Shown here: positions 12,801-27,769 of the stretch, piece after piece
Position numbering within the stretch: the first letter of the stretch is position 1
Layout of the letters: each line of letters starts with the position of its first letter
Assembly (NCBI RefSeq): GCF_051401765.1
Contig: NW_027480600.1
Coordinates: 744,001 to 808,000 of the forward strand
Length of the DNA: 64,000 bases
Source of the DNA: Calliopsis andreniformis
Lineage: Eukaryota > Arthropoda > Insecta > Hymenoptera > Andrenidae
Direction: 5' to 3'
Program-made: the position numbers and the translations under genes
Notes under the pieces: generated by a model
Databases searched by the model: none
The model's input: only the letters and a program-made list of their open reading frames with translations
Told to the model about the DNA's origin: nothing

Positions 12801-15800
12801 ATCAATCCTCTATCCTCAATCCTCAATCCTCAATACTCAACCATCAATCCTCAATTCTCAGTACTCAATAGAATATCCTGAATTCTCAGGATTCAATACT
12901 CAAACATCAATCCTCAAACCTCAGCCCACATTCTCAATCCTCAATCCTCAATCCCCAGTCCTCAATCTTAAATCCTCAATGCTCAATTCTCAATCCTCAA
13001 TTCTCAGTCCTCAATCGTCAATCCTCAATCCGCAATCCTCAATCTTCAATCCTCAATCCTCAGTCCTCAAACCTCAATCCTCAATCCTCATACATCAATC
13101 CTCAACCGTCAGTCCTCGTCCTCAATCCTCAACTATCAATCCTCAATCCTCAATATTCAATCATCGATACTCAATCTTCAATCCTCAATCATCAATCCTC
13201 AATCCTCAATCCTCAATCCTCAATCCTCAGTCCTCAAACTTCAATCCTCAATGCTCAATCCTCAATCCTCAATCCTCAATGCTCAATCTTCAATCCTCAA
13301 TCCTCAATCCTGAAATCCTCAATCCTCAATATTCAACACACGACCCTCAACATTCAATCCTCAATACTCAACCATCAATCCTCAATTCTCAATACTCAAT
13401 CGTCCGGCTTCAATCCTCAACACTCAATCTTCAATCCTCAATCCTCAATCTTCAATCCTCAATACTCAATCTTCAATCCTCAGTCCTGAATCCTCAATCC
13501 TCAATCTTCAATCCTCAATCCTCGATCCTCAATTCTCAATCCTCAATCCTCAATCTTCAGACATCAAACGTCAATGCTCAACCCTCAGTCCTCGTCCTCA
13601 ATCCACAACCCTCAATCCTCAATCCTCAGTCTTCAATCTCCAATCCTCAATCCTCAATCCTCAATCGTCTGTCCTCAGACCTCAATCCTGAATCCTGAAT
13701 CCTCAACCTTGAATCCTCATTCTTCAGCCCTCAGTCCTCAACAATCAGTTGCCAATCCTCAGTCCTCAATAGAATATCATCAAGTCACAGTTTTCAGTAC
13801 TCATTACTCAACCTGGAATCTTCAAATCTCTATCCAAAAACATCAATTCTCATCACTCAACCCTCAATCCTCAATCCTCAATCCTCAATCCTCAATCCTC
13901 AATCCTCAATCTTCAATCCTCAACACTCAATCTTCAATTCTCAATCCTCAATCCTCAATCCTCAATCCTCAATACTCAATCGTCAGTCTTCAATCCTCAA
14001 CACTCAATCTTCAATACTCAATCCCCAATACTCAATCCCCAATCCTCATTCTTCAATCCTCAATACCCAATCCTCAATCTTCAGTCCTCAGTCCTCAATC
14101 CTCAATTCTCAATCCTCAATCCGCAATCCTCAATCCTCACTCCTCAATACTCAATCTTCAATCCTCAATCCTCAATATTCAACACACAAACCTCAAACTA
14201 CAATCCTCAATACTCAACTATCAATCCTCAATTCTCAATACTCAATCGTCAGTCTTCAATCCTCAACACTCAATCTTCAATCCTCAATCCTCAATCTTCA
14301 ATCCTCAACACTCAATCTTCGATCCTCAATCCTCAATCCTCAATTCTCAATCCTCAATCCGCAGTCCTCAGACCTCAAACATCAATCCTCAACCGTCAGC
14401 CTTCATCCTCAATCCTCAATCCTCAATCCTCAATCCTCAATCCTCAATCCTCAATTTTCAATCCTCAATCATCAACCCTCAGTCCTCACCCTGAGCTCTC
14501 ACTTCTCAATCCTCAATCCTCAATCCTCAATCTTCAACCCTCAATAATCAATCTCCAATCCTAGATCCCCATATCCCCAATCCACAATCCTTAATTCTCA
14601 ATCTTCAATCCTCATTCCCCAGTCCTCAATCTTAAATGCTCAATGCTCAATCCCCAATCCTCAATCCTCAGTCCTCGATCCTCAACCCTCAATCTGCAAT
14701 CATCAATCTTCAATCCTCAATACTCAATCTTCAATCCTAAATCCTCAATCCTGAAATCCTCAATCCTCAATATTCAACACACAACCCTCAACCTTCAATC
14801 CTCAATACTCAACCATCAATCCTCAATCCTCAATACTCAATCATCAGTCTTCAATCCTCAACACTCAATCTTCAATCCTCAATCCTCAATCTTCAATCCT
14901 CAATACTCAATCTTCAATCCTCAACCCTCAATCCTCAATACTCAATCCTCAATCCTCAATCCTCAATCCTCAATCCTCAATCTTCAATCCTCAATACTCA
15001 ATCTTCAATCCTCAATCCTAAAATCCTCAATCCTCAATATTCAACACACAACCCTCAACCACCAATCCTCAATACCCAACCATCATTGCTCAATTCTCAA
15101 TACTCAATAGAATATCCTGAATTCTCAGTTTTCAATACCCAATACTCAATCTTCAATATTCAAGTCTCCATCCACAAACATCCATTCTCATCACTCAACC
15201 CTCAACACTCAGTCCTCAATCTTCAATCCTCAATCCACTATCCACAATCTTCAATCCTCAATACTCAATCTTCAATCCTCAATTGCCAATTCTCAATCCT
15301 CAATCCTCAATCCTCAGTCATCAATCCTCAATCTTCAATACTCAATCCTCAATCCTCAATCCTCATTCCTCAAACCGCAATCCTCAACCCTCAGTCCTCA
15401 TCCTCCATCCACAATCCTCAATCCTCAATCCTCAATCTTCAATACTCAATCCTCAATCCTCAAACCTCGATCCTCAGTCATGAATACTCCATGTTCAATA
15501 CTCAATCCACAATCCTCAATCCTCAACCCTCAATCCTCAATCCTCAATCCTCATTCCTCAAACCTCAATCCTCAACCCTCAGTCCTCATTCTTAATTCTC
15601 AATTCTCAATCCTCAATCCTCAATTCTCAATCTTCAATCCTCAATAATCAATCTCCAGTCCTAGATCCTCAATCCCCAATCCTCAGTCCTGAATCCTCAA
15701 TCTTCAATCCTCAATCACCAGTCCACAATCCAAAATCCTCAATCCTCAATCCTCAATCCTCAATCCTCAGTATTCAACACACAACCCTCAAACTTCAATC

Positions 15801-18800
15801 CTCAATACTCAACAATCAATCCACAATTCTCAATACTCAATCGTCAGCCTTCAATCCTCAATACCCAATCCTCAATCTTCGATCCTCAATCCTCAATCCT
15901 CAATTCTCAATCCTCAATCCGCAGTCGTCAGACCTCAAACATCAATCCTCAACCGTCAGCCTTCATCCTCAATCCTCAATCCTCAATCCTCAATCCTCAA
16001 TCCTCAATCCTCAATTTTCAATCCTCAATCCTCAACCCTCAGTCCTCATCCTGAGCTCTCACTTCTCAATCCTCAATCCTCAATCCTCAATCTTCAATCC
16101 TCAATAATCAATCTCCAATCCTAGATCCCCAATCCCCAATCCACAATCGTTAATCCTCAATCTTCAATCCTCAATCCCCAGTCCTCAACCTTAAATCCTC
16201 AATGCTCAATCCCCAATCCTCAATCCTCAGTCCTCAATCCTCAACCCTCAATCCGCAATCATCAATCTTCAATCCTCAATACTCAATCTTCAATCCTAAA
16301 TCCTCAATCCTGAAATCCTCAATCCTCAATATTCAACACACAACCCTCAACCTTCAATCCTCAATACTCAACCATCAATCCTCGATCCTCAATACTCAAT
16401 CATCAGTCTTCAATCCTCAACACTCAATCTTCAATCCTCAATCCTCAATCTTCAATCCTCAATACTCAATCTTCAATCCTCAATCCTCAATCCTCAATAC
16501 TCAATCCTCAACTCTCAGCCCTCATCCTCCATCCTCAATCCTCAATCCTCAAACCTCAATCTTCAATCCTCAATACTCAATCTTCTATTCTAAATTCTCA
16601 ATTCTCAATCCTCAATCCCCAAACCTCAATCTTCAATCCTCAATCCTCAATCCTCAATCCTCAATCCTCAATCCTCAATCATCAATACTCAATCTTCAAT
16701 CCTCAATCCTCAATCCTCAATCCTCAATCCTCAATCATCAGTCATTAATACTCAATCTTCATAACTCAATCCTCAATCCTCAATCCTCAATCCTCATTCT
16801 TCAATCCTCAACATCCAATCCTCAATCTTCAATGCTCAACCTTCAATCCACAATTCTCAATCCACAATCCTCAATCCTCAGACCTCAAACATCAATACTC
16901 AACCCTCAGCCCTCGTCCTCAATCCACAACACTCACTCCTCGATCCTCAACCTTCAATCATCAATATTCAACTTTCAATCCTCAATCCTCAATCCTCAAT
17001 ACTCAATCCTCAATCCTCAATGTTCAATCCTCAATACCCAATCCTCAATCTTCTGTCCTCAATCCTCAATCCTCAACCCTCAATCGTCAATCCGCAATCC
17101 TCAATCCTCAATCCTCGATCTTCAATTCTCAATACTCAATCTTCAATCCTCAATCCTCAATGCTCAATCCTCAATTGTCAATCCTCAATCGTCAGGCTTC
17201 AGTACTCAATACTCAATCTTCAATCCTCAATCCTCAATCCTCATTCCTCAATCCACAATCCTCAATCCTCAGTCCTCAATACTCAACCATCAATCCTCAA
17301 TTCTCAATACTCAATAGAATGTCCTGAATTCTCAGGGTTCAATACTCAAACCTCAATCCTCAACCATCAGCCCTCATTCTCCATCCTCAATCTTCAATCC
17401 TCAATCCTCAAGCTTCAATCCCCGATACTCAATCTTCAATCCTCAGTCCTCAACCCTCAATCCTCAATCCTCAACCCTCAGTCATCAGTACTCAATCTTC
17501 AATACTCAATCCTCAATCCTCAATACTCAATCCTCAATCCTCAATCCTCAATCCTCAATCCTCAAACATCAATCCTCAACCCTCAGTCCTCATCCTCAAT
17601 TCTCAATTCTCAATCGTCAATCCTCAATCCCCAATCCTCAACCTTCAATCCTCAATCCTCAATCCTCAATCCTCAACCTTCAATCCTCAATACTCAATCT
17701 TCAATCCTCAATACTCAATCCTCAATCATCAATCCTCTGTCCTCAATGTTCAATCCGCAATACCCAATCCTCAATCGTCAATCCTCAATCCCCAATCCTC
17801 AATCTTCAATCCTCAATCCTCAATCCTCAACCCTCAACACTCAATCCTCAATCCTCGTTCTTCAATCCTCAATACCCAATCCTCAATCTTCAATCCTCAA
17901 TCCTCAATCCTCAATCCTCAATTCTCAATCCTTAATCCTCATACCTCAATCCTCAATCCCCAATCCTCATCCTTCAAACCTCAATCCTCAACCCTCAGTA
18001 CTCATCCTCAATTCTCAATTCTCAATCCCCAATCCTCAATTATCAATCTTCAATCATCAATACTCAATCTTCAATCCTCAATACTGAGTCTTCAATCCTC
18101 AATCCTCAATCCTCAATCTTCAATCCTCAGTCCCCAATCCTCAATCTTCAATCCTCTATCCTCAATCCTCAATCCTCAATCCTCAATCCACAGTCCTTAG
18201 GCCTCAAACCTCAACCCTCAACTCTCAGAACTCATCCTCAATCCTCAATCCTCAATCCTCAATCCTCAATCCTCAATCCTCAATCTTCAATCCTCAATCC
18301 TCAATCCTCAATCCTCAATACTCATTCTTCAATCCTCAATCTTCAATCCTCAATCCTCAATCCTCAATTCTCAATCCTCAATCCTCAGTCCTCAGTCCTC
18401 AAACCTCAATCCTCAACCCTCAGGCCTCATCCTCAATCCTCAAACCTCAACCCTCAATCCTCAAACTTCAATCCTCAATCTTCAATTCTCAATCCTCAAT
18501 CCTCGATTCTCAATCCTCAATCGTCATTCCTCAGACCACAAACATCAATATTCAACCCTCGGTACTCGTCCTCAATCCACAATCCTCAATCCTCAATCCT
18601 CAACCTTCAATCATCAATATTCAATTTTCAATCATCAATCCTCACTCCTCAATACACAATCCTCAATCCTGAATGTTCAGTACTCAATACCCAATCCTCA
18701 ATCTTCTATCCTCAGCCCTCAATCCTCAATCCTCAATCCTCAATCCTCAGTCCTCAGTCCTCAATCCTCAATTCTCAAACCACAATCCTCAACCGTCAGT

Positions 18801-20570
18801 CCTCGTCCTCAATTCTCAATCCTCAATCCTCAATCCTCAATCCCCAATCCTCATTCTTCAAACCTCAATCCTCAACCCTCAGTCCGCATCCTCAATTCTC
18901 AATCCTCAATCCTCAATCCTCAATATTCAAAACTCAATATTCAATCTCCAAACCTAGATCCCCAATTCCCAATCCTCAATCTTCAATCCTCAATCCTCAA
19001 TCCTCAATTCTCAATCCTCAATCCTCAATCCTCAGACCTCAAACATCAATATTCAACACTCGGACCTGTTCCTCAATCCACAACCCTCAATCCTCGATCC
19101 TCAATCTTCAATCATCAATACTCAATCTTCAGTCCTCAATCCTCAACCGTCAATCCTCAATCCTCAATCCTCTATCTTTAATCCTAAATCCTCATTCCTC
19201 AATCCTCAATCCTATACCTTCAACCCTCAATACTCAATCTTCAATCCTCAATCCTCAATCCTCAATCCTCAATCCTCAATCCTCAATCTTCAGTCCTCAA
19301 TACTCAATCTTCAATCCTCAATCCTCAATCCTCAATCCTCAATCCTCATTCTTCAATCCTCAACACCGAATCCTCAATCATCTATCCTCAATCCTCAATC
19401 CTCAATCCTCAATCCTCAATCCTTAATCCTCAGTCCTCAAACCTCAATCCTTATTCCTCAATACTGAATCCTCAATCTTCAGCCCTCAGTCTCAACAATC
19501 AGTTGTTAATCCTCAATCCTCAGTCGAATATCCTCAATTCACAGGTTTCGATGCTCAATACTCAACCTGCAATCTTAAAATCTCTATCTACAAACATCAA
19601 TTCTCATCACTCAACCCTCAACACTCAGTCCCCAATCCTCAAACTTCAATCCTCAATCCTCAATCCTCAATCCACAATCCTCAATCTTCAATCCTCAATA
19701 CTCAATCTTCAATCCTCGGTCCTCAATCCTCAATCGTCAATCTCCAATCCTGAATACTCAATCTTCAATCCTCAATCCTCAATCCTCAATCCTAAATCCT
19801 CAATCCTCAATCCTCAATCCTCAATCTTCAGTCATCAATCCTCAATCTTCAATACTCAATCGTCAATCCTCAGTCCTCAATCCTCAACCCCCAATCCTCG
19901 TTCCTCAAACCTCAATCCTCAACCCTCAGTCCTCATCCTCAATTCTCAATTCTCAATCCTAAATCCTCAATCCTCAATCTTCAATCCTGAATAATCAATC
20001 TGCAATCCTAGATCCTCAATCCCCAATCCTCAATCCTTAATACTCAATCTTCAATCCTCAATCCCCAGTCCTCAAAATTCAATCCTCAATGCTCAATCCT
20101 CAATCCTCAGTCCTCAGTCCTCAATCGTCAATCCTCAATATTCAACACACAACCCTCAACCTTCAATCCTCAATACTCAACCATCAATCCTCAATTATCA
20201 ATACTCAATAGAATATCCTGGATTCTCAGTTTTCAATACTCAATCCTGAATCTTCAATCTTCAACCCTCCATCCACAAACATCAATTCTCATCACTCAAC
20301 CCTCAACACTCAGTCCTCAATCTTCAATCCTCAGTCATCAATCCTCAATCTTCAACACTCAATCCTCAATGTTCAATCTTCAAGTCTACATCCACAAACA
20401 TCTATTCTCATCACTCAACCCTCAACCCTCAGTCCTCGTCCTCCATCCTCAATCCTCAATCCTCAATCCTCAATCTTCAATCCTCAACACTCAACCCTCA
20501 ATCCTCAGTCTTCAAACCTCAATTCCGAATCCTCAATCCTGAATCCTCAATCTCCATCCCTCAGTCCGCA

Positions 20571-20582
20571 ACAATATATTGT
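20571..20582. other. 12-bp perfect palindrome, copy 2
   Basis: Same ACAATATATTGT in the same context, at offset 11,796 from copy 1. Confidence 0.7.
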
Positions 20583-21195
20583 CAATCCTCAATCCTCAAT
20601 AGAATATCCTCAATTCACAGTTTTCAAGACTCAATCCGCAATCTTCAATTTTCAAATCTCAATCCACAAACATCAATGCTCATCACTCAACCCTCAACAC
20701 TCAGTCCTCAATCTTCAATCCTCACTCCTCAATCCTCAGTCCTCAATCCTCAATCCTCAATATTCAAACCTCAATCCTCAACCGTCAGTCCTCGTCCTCA
20801 ATCCTCAACCCTCAATCCTCAGTCCTCAATCTTCAATCATCAATACTCAATTTTCAATCCTCAATCCTCAATCCTCAATCCCCAATCCTCAATCCTAAAT
20901 ATTCAATACACAACCCTCAACCATCAATCCTCAATACTCAGTCATCAATCCTCAATTGTCAATACTCAATAGAATATCCTGAATTCTCAGTTTTCAATAC
21001 TCAATCCTCAACCTTCAATCTTCAAGTCTCCATCCACAAACATCAATTCTCATCACTCAACCCTCAACACTCAGTCCTCAATCGTCAATCCTCAATCCTC
21101 AATCCTAAATCTTCAATCCTCAATACTCAATCTTCAATCCTCAATCCTCAATCCTCAATCCTCAATCCTCAATCCTCACTCATCAATCCTCAATC

Positions 21196-21693
21196 TTCAA
21201 TCCTCAATCCTCAATCCTCAATCCTAAATCCTCAATCCTCAATCCTCAATCCTCAATCTTCAGTCATCAATCCTCAATCTTCAATACTCAATCGTCAATC
21301 CTCAGTCCTCAATCCTCAACCCCCAATCCTCGTTCCTCAAACCTCAATCCTCAACCCTCAGTCCTCATCCTCAATTCTCAATTCTCAATCCTAAATCCTC
21401 AATCCTCAATCTTCAATCCTGAATAATCAATCTGCAATCCTAGATCCTCAATCACCAATCCTCAATCCTTAATACTCAATCTTCAATCCTCAATCCCCAG
21501 TACTCAAAATTCAATCCTCAATGCTCAATCCTCAATCCTCAGTCCTCAGTCCTCAATCCTCAATCCTCAATATTCAACACACAACCCTCAACCTTCAATC
21601 CTCAATACTCAACCATCAATCCTCAATTATCAATACTCAATAGAATATCCTGGATTCTCAGTTTTCAATACTCAATCCTGAATCTTCAATCTT
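21196..21693. repeat. Re-copied ~498-bp segment, copy 2
   Basis: The same insertion as in copy 1 at offset 11,796. Absent from copies 3 and 4, so it arose in the copy 1/2 lineage or was lost from the other. Confidence 0.85.
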
Positions 21694-24600
21694 CAAGTCT
21701 CCATCCACAAACATCAATTCTCATCACTCAACCCTCAACACTCAGTCCTCAATCGTCAATCCTCAATCCTCAATCCTAAATCTTCAATCCTCAATACTCA
21801 ATCTTCAATCCTCAATCCTCAATCCTCAATCCTCAATCCTCAATCCTCAATCCTCACTCATCAATCCTCAATCCTCAATCCTCAATCCTCAATCTGCAAT
21901 CCTCAATGCTCATTCCTCAATCCTCAATCGTCAATCCTCAAACCCCAATCCTCTATCATCAATACTCAATCCTCAATCCTCAATCCTCAATCCTCAATCC
22001 GCAATCCTCAATCTTCGATCCTCAATACTCAATCTTCTATCCTCAATCCTCAATCCTGAAATCCTCAACCCTCAGCTTTCAATCCTCAATACTCAACCGT
22101 CAATCCTCAATTCTCAATACTCAATAGAATATCCTGAATTCTCAGTTTTCAATACTCAATCCTCAACCTTCAATCTTCAAGTCTCCATCCACAAACATCA
22201 ATTCTCATCACTCAACCCTCAACACTCTGACCTCAATCTTCAATCCTCAATCCTCAATACTCAATCCTCAGTCCACAGTCCTCAATCTTCAATACTCAAT
22301 CCTCAATCCTAAAATCCTCAAACCTCAATGTTCAACACACAACCCTCAACCATTAATCCTCAATACTCAACCATCAATGCTCAACCCTCAATACTCAATA
22401 GATCATGCTGAATTCTCAGTTTTCAATACTCAATCCTCAATCTTCAATCTTGAAATCTCCATCCAGAAACATCTATTCTCATCACTCAACCCTCAACACT
22501 CAGTCCTCAATCATCAATCCTCAATCCGCAATACCCGATCTTCAATCCTCAATACTCAATCTTCAATCCTCAATCCTCAATCCTCAATTCTCCATCCTCA
22601 ATCCTCAGTCATCGATCCCCAATCTTCAATACTCAACCCTCAATGTTCAATCTTCAAGTCTCCATCCACAAACATCTATTGTCATCACTCAAACCTCAAC
22701 CCTCAGTCCTCGTCCTCCATCCTCAATCCTCAATCCTCAATCCTCAATCTTCAGTCCTCAATCCTCAACCCTCAATCCTCTGTCTTCAAACCTCAATTCC
22801 GAATCCTCAATCCTGAATCCTCAATCTCCAACCCTCAGTCCTCAACAATCTATTGTCAATCCTCAATCCTCAATAGAATATCCTCAATTCACAGTTTTCA
22901 ACACTCAATTCCCAATCTTCAATTTTCAAATCTCAATCCACAAACATCAATTCTCATCACTCAACCCTCAACACTGAGTCCTCAATCTTCAATCATCAAT
23001 ACTCAATCTTCAATCCTCAATCATCAATACTCAATCCTCAATCTTCAATCCTCAATATTCAACACACAACCCTTAACCATCAATTCTCAATACTCAACCA
23101 TCAATCCTCAATTCTCAATACTCAATACTCAATAGAATATCCTGAATTCCCATGGTTCAATACTCAATCCACAATATTCAATAATCAAATCTCAATCCTC
23201 AAACCTCAATCATCAAAACTCAATCCTCAACACTCAGTCCTCTCTCTTCAATCCTCCATCCTCAATCCTCAATCCTCAAGAGTCAATCCTCCATCCTCAC
23301 TCCTCAAACCTCAATTCTCAGTCCTCAAACCTCAATCCCGAATCCTCAACGCTCAACCCTCAACCATCAATCCTCAATACTCAACCATCAATGCTCAATT
23401 CTCAATACTCAACAGAAAATCCTGAATTCTCAGTTTTCAATACTCAATCCCCAATATTCAATCTTCAAAGCTCAATCCACAAACATCAATTCTCATCACT
23501 CAACCCTCAACACTCAGTCCTCAGTCTTCAATCCTCAATCCTCAATCGGGAATCCTAAATCCCCAATCCTCTATCATCAATCCTCAATCCTCAATCTTCA
23601 ATCCTCAATACTCAACCTTCAATCCTCAATCCTCAATCCTCAATCCTCAATCCTCAATCCGCAATACTCAATCGTCAGTCTTCAATCCTCAACACTCAAT
23701 CTTCAATCCTCAATCCTCAATCTTCAATCCTCAATACTCAATCTTCAATCCTCAATCCTCAATCATCAATCCTCAATCCTCAATCCTCAATACTCAATCG
23801 TCAGTCTTCAATCCTCAACACTCAATCTTCAATCCTCAATCCCCAATACTCAATCCCCAATCCTCATTCTTCAATCCTCAATACCCAATCCTCAATCTTC
23901 AATCCTCAGTCCTCAATCCTCAATTCTCAATCCTCAATCCTCAGTCCTCAGGCCTCAAACATCAATCCTCAACCCTCAGCCCTCATCCCCAATCCTCAAT
24001 CCTCAATCCTCAATCCTCAATCCTGAACCTTCTATCTTGAATCCTCAGTACTCAATCTTCAATCCTCAATCCTCAGTCCTCAAACCTCAATACTCAATCC
24101 TCAATCCTTAATCCTCAATCTTCAATCCTCAATACTCAATCTTCAATCTTCAATCTTCAATCCTCAATCCGCAATCCTCAATCCTCAATCCGCAATCCTC
24201 AATCCTCACTCCTCAATACTCAGTCTTCAATCCTCAATCCTCAATCCTGAAATGCAAAATCCTCAATATTCAACACACAACCCTCAAACTTCAATCCTCA
24301 ATACTCAACCATCAATCCTCAATTCTCAATACTCAATCGTCAGTCATCAATCCTCAACACTCAATCTTCAATCCTCAATCCTCAATCTTCAATCCTCAAT
24401 CCCCAACCCTCAATTCTCAATCCTCAATCTTCAATCCTCAGTCCCCAATCCTCAATCTTCAATCCTCAATCCTCAATCCTCATCCTCAATCCTCAATCCT
24501 GAATCTTCAATACTCAATACTCAATCTTCAATCCTCAATCCTGAATCCTCAAACCTGAATCATCAATTCTCAATCAACAATACTCAATCTTCAATAATCA

Positions 24601-27600
24601 ATCCTCTATCCTCAATCCTCAATCCTCAATACTCAACCATCAATCCTCAATTCTCAGTACTCAATAGAATATCCTGAATTCTCAGGATTCAATACTCAAA
24701 CATCAATCCTCAAACCTCAGCCCACATTCTCAATCCTCAATCCTCAATCCCCAGTCCTCAATCTTAAATCCTCAATGCTCAATTCTCAATCCTCAATTCT
24801 CAGTCCTCAATCGTCAATCCTCAATCCGCAATCCTCAATCTTCAATCCTCAATCCTCAGTCCTCAAACCTCAATCCTCAATCCTCATACATCAATCCTCA
24901 ACCGTCAGTCCTCGTCCTCAATCCTCAACTATCAATCCTCAATCCTCAATATTCAATCATCGATACTCAATCTTCAATCCTCAATCATCAATCCTCAATC
25001 CTCAATCCTCAATCCTCAATCCTCAGTCCTCAAACTTCAATCCTCAATGCTCAATCCTCAATCCTCAATCCTCAATGCTCAATCTTCAATCCTCAATCCT
25101 CAATCCTGAAATCCTCAATCCTCAATATTCAACACACGACCCTCAACATTCAATCCTCAATACTCAACCATCAATCCTCAATTCTCAATACTCAATCGTC
25201 CGGCTTCAATCCTCAACACTCAATCTTCAATCCTCAATCCTCAATCTTCAATCCTCAATACTCAATCTTCAATCCTCAGTCCTGAATCCTCAATCCTCAA
25301 TCTTCAATCCTCAATCCTCGATCCTCAATTCTCAATCCTCAATCCTCAATCTTCAGACATCAAACGTCAATGCTCAACCCTCAGTCCTCGTCCTCAATCC
25401 ACAACCCTCAATCCTCAATCCTCAGTCTTCAATCTCCAATCCTCAATCCTCAATCCTCAATCGTCTGTCCTCAGACCTCAATCCTGAATCCTGAATCCTC
25501 AACCTTGAATCCTCATTCTTCAGCCCTCAGTCCTCAACAATCAGTTGCCAATCCTCAGTCCTCAATAGAATATCATCAAGTCACAGTTTTCAGTACTCAT
25601 TACTCAACCTGGAATCTTCAAATCTCTATCCAAAAACATCAATTCTCATCACTCAACCCTCAATCCTCAATCCTCAATCCTCAATCCTCAATCCTCAATC
25701 CTCAATCTTCAATCCTCAACACTCAATCTTCAATTCTCAATCCTCAATCCTCAATCCTCAATCCTCAATACTCAATCGTCAGTCTTCAATCCTCAACACT
25801 CAATCTTCAATACTCAATCCCCAATACTCAATCCCCAATCCTCATTCTTCAATCCTCAATACCCAATCCTCAATCTTCAGTCCTCAGTCCTCAATCCTCA
25901 ATTCTCAATCCTCAATCCGCAATCCTCAATCCTCACTCCTCAATACTCAATCTTCAATCCTCAATCCTCAATATTCAACACACAAACCTCAAACTACAAT
26001 CCTCAATACTCAACTATCAATCCTCAATTCTCAATACTCAATCGTCAGTCTTCAATCCTCAACACTCAATCTTCAATCCTCAATCCTCAATCTTCAATCC
26101 TCAACACTCAATCTTCGATCCTCAATCCTCAATCCTCAATTCTCAATCCTCAATCCGCAGTCCTCAGACCTCAAACATCAATCCTCAACCGTCAGCCTTC
26201 ATCCTCAATCCTCAATCCTCAATCCTCAATCCTCAATCCTCAATCCTCAATTTTCAATCCTCAATCATCAACCCTCAGTCCTCACCCTGAGCTCTCACTT
26301 CTCAATCCTCAATCCTCAATCCTCAATCTTCAACCCTCAATAATCAATCTCCAATCCTAGATCCCCATATCCCCAATCCACAATCCTTAATCCTCAATCT
26401 TCAATCCTCATTCCCCAGTCCTCAATCTTAAATGCTCAATGCTCAATCCCCAATCCTCAATCCTCAGTCCTCGATCCTCAACCCTCAATCTGCAATCATC
26501 AATCTTCAATCCTCAATACTCAATCTTCAATCCTAAATCCTCAATCCTGAAATCCTCAATCCTCAATATTCAACACACAACCCTCAACCTTCAATCCTCA
26601 ATACTCAACCATCAATCCTCAATCCTCAATACTCAATCATCAGTCTTCAATCCTCAACACTCAATCTTCAATCCTCAATCCTCAATCTTCAATCCTCAAT
26701 ACTCAATCTTCAATCCTCAACCCTCAATCCTCAATACTCAATCCTCAATCCTCAATCCTCAATCCTCAATCCTCAATCTTCAATCCTCAATACTCAATCT
26801 TCAATCCTCAATCCTAAAATCCTCAATCCTCAATATTCAACACACAACCCTCAACCACCAATCCTCAATACCCAACCATCATTGCTCAATTCTCAATACT
26901 CAATAGAATATCCTGAATTCTCAGTTTTCAATACCCAATACTCAATCTTCAATATTCAAGTCTCCATCCACAAACATCCATTCTCATCACTCAACCCTCA
27001 ACACTCAGTCCTCAATCTTCAATCCTCAATCCACTATCCACAATCTTCAATCCTCAATACTCAATCTTCAATCCTCAATTGCCAATTCTCAATCCTCAAT
27101 CCTCAATCCTCAGTCATCAATCCTCAATCTTCAATACTCAATCCTCAATCCTCAATCCTCATTCCTCAAACCGCAATCCTCAACCCTCAGTCCTCATCCT
27201 CCATCCACAATCCTCAATCCTCAATCCTCAATCTTCAATACTCAATCCTCAATCCTCAAACCTCGATCCTCAGTCATGAATACTCCATCTTCAATACTCA
27301 ATCCACAATCCTCAATCCTCAACCCTCAATCCTCAATCCTCAATCCTCATTCCTCAAACCTCAATCCTCAACCCTCAGTCCTCATTCTTATTTCTCAATT
27401 CTCAATCCTCAATCCTCAATTCTCAATCTTCAATCCTCAATAATCAATCTCCAGTCCTAGATCCTCAATCCCCAATCCTCAGTCCTGAATCCTCAATCTT
27501 CAATCCTCAATCACCAGTCCACAATCCAAAATCCTCAATCCTCAATCCTCAATCCTCAATCCTCAATATTCAACACACAACCCTCAAACTTCAATCCTCA

Positions 27601-27657
27601 ATACTCAACAATCAATCCACAATTCTCAATACTCAATCGTCAGCCTTCAATCCTCAA

Positions 27658-27769
27658 CACTCAATCTTCAATCCTCAATCCTCAATCTTCAATCCTCAAT
27701 CCTCAACACTCAATCTTCAATCCTCAATCCCCAATCCTCAATCCTCGATCCTCATTCTTCAATCCTCAA
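27658..27769. repeat. 112-bp piece present in copy 3, absent in copies 1 and 2
   Basis: Sixteen monomers between CGTCAGCCTTCAATCCTCAA and TACCCAATCC. Copies 1 and 2 join these two directly (near 4050 and 15860). The piece is also in copy 4 (about 36703-36814) and in blocks A1, A2 and A4, so deletion in copies 1 and 2 is the simpler reading. Confidence 0.85.

Larger units (their letters stand above)
19526..23496. repeat. Cassette-rich 3' part of HOR copy 2
   Basis: Same order of boxes as copy 1 at offset 11,796, including the NcoI-like CCATGG at 23150-23155 after the GAATTC box (11354-11359 in copy 1). Confidence 0.8.
11811..23606. repeat. Higher-order repeat copy 2 (11,796 bp)
   Basis: Aligns with copy 1 at an offset of 11,810 up to about 18335 and at 11,796 after it. 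The change is a 14-bp deletion (two monomers) between the TTCTTCAATCCTCAA and CTTCAATCCTC stretches. In its first 2.2 kb it shares four substitutions with copy 3 against copy 1 (12772, 13488, 13785 and about 13811). In the rest it shares with copy 1 the missing 112 bp near 15860, the added piece at about 21196-21693 and the 21-bp loss. That split allegiance shows mosaic ancestry. Confidence 0.95.
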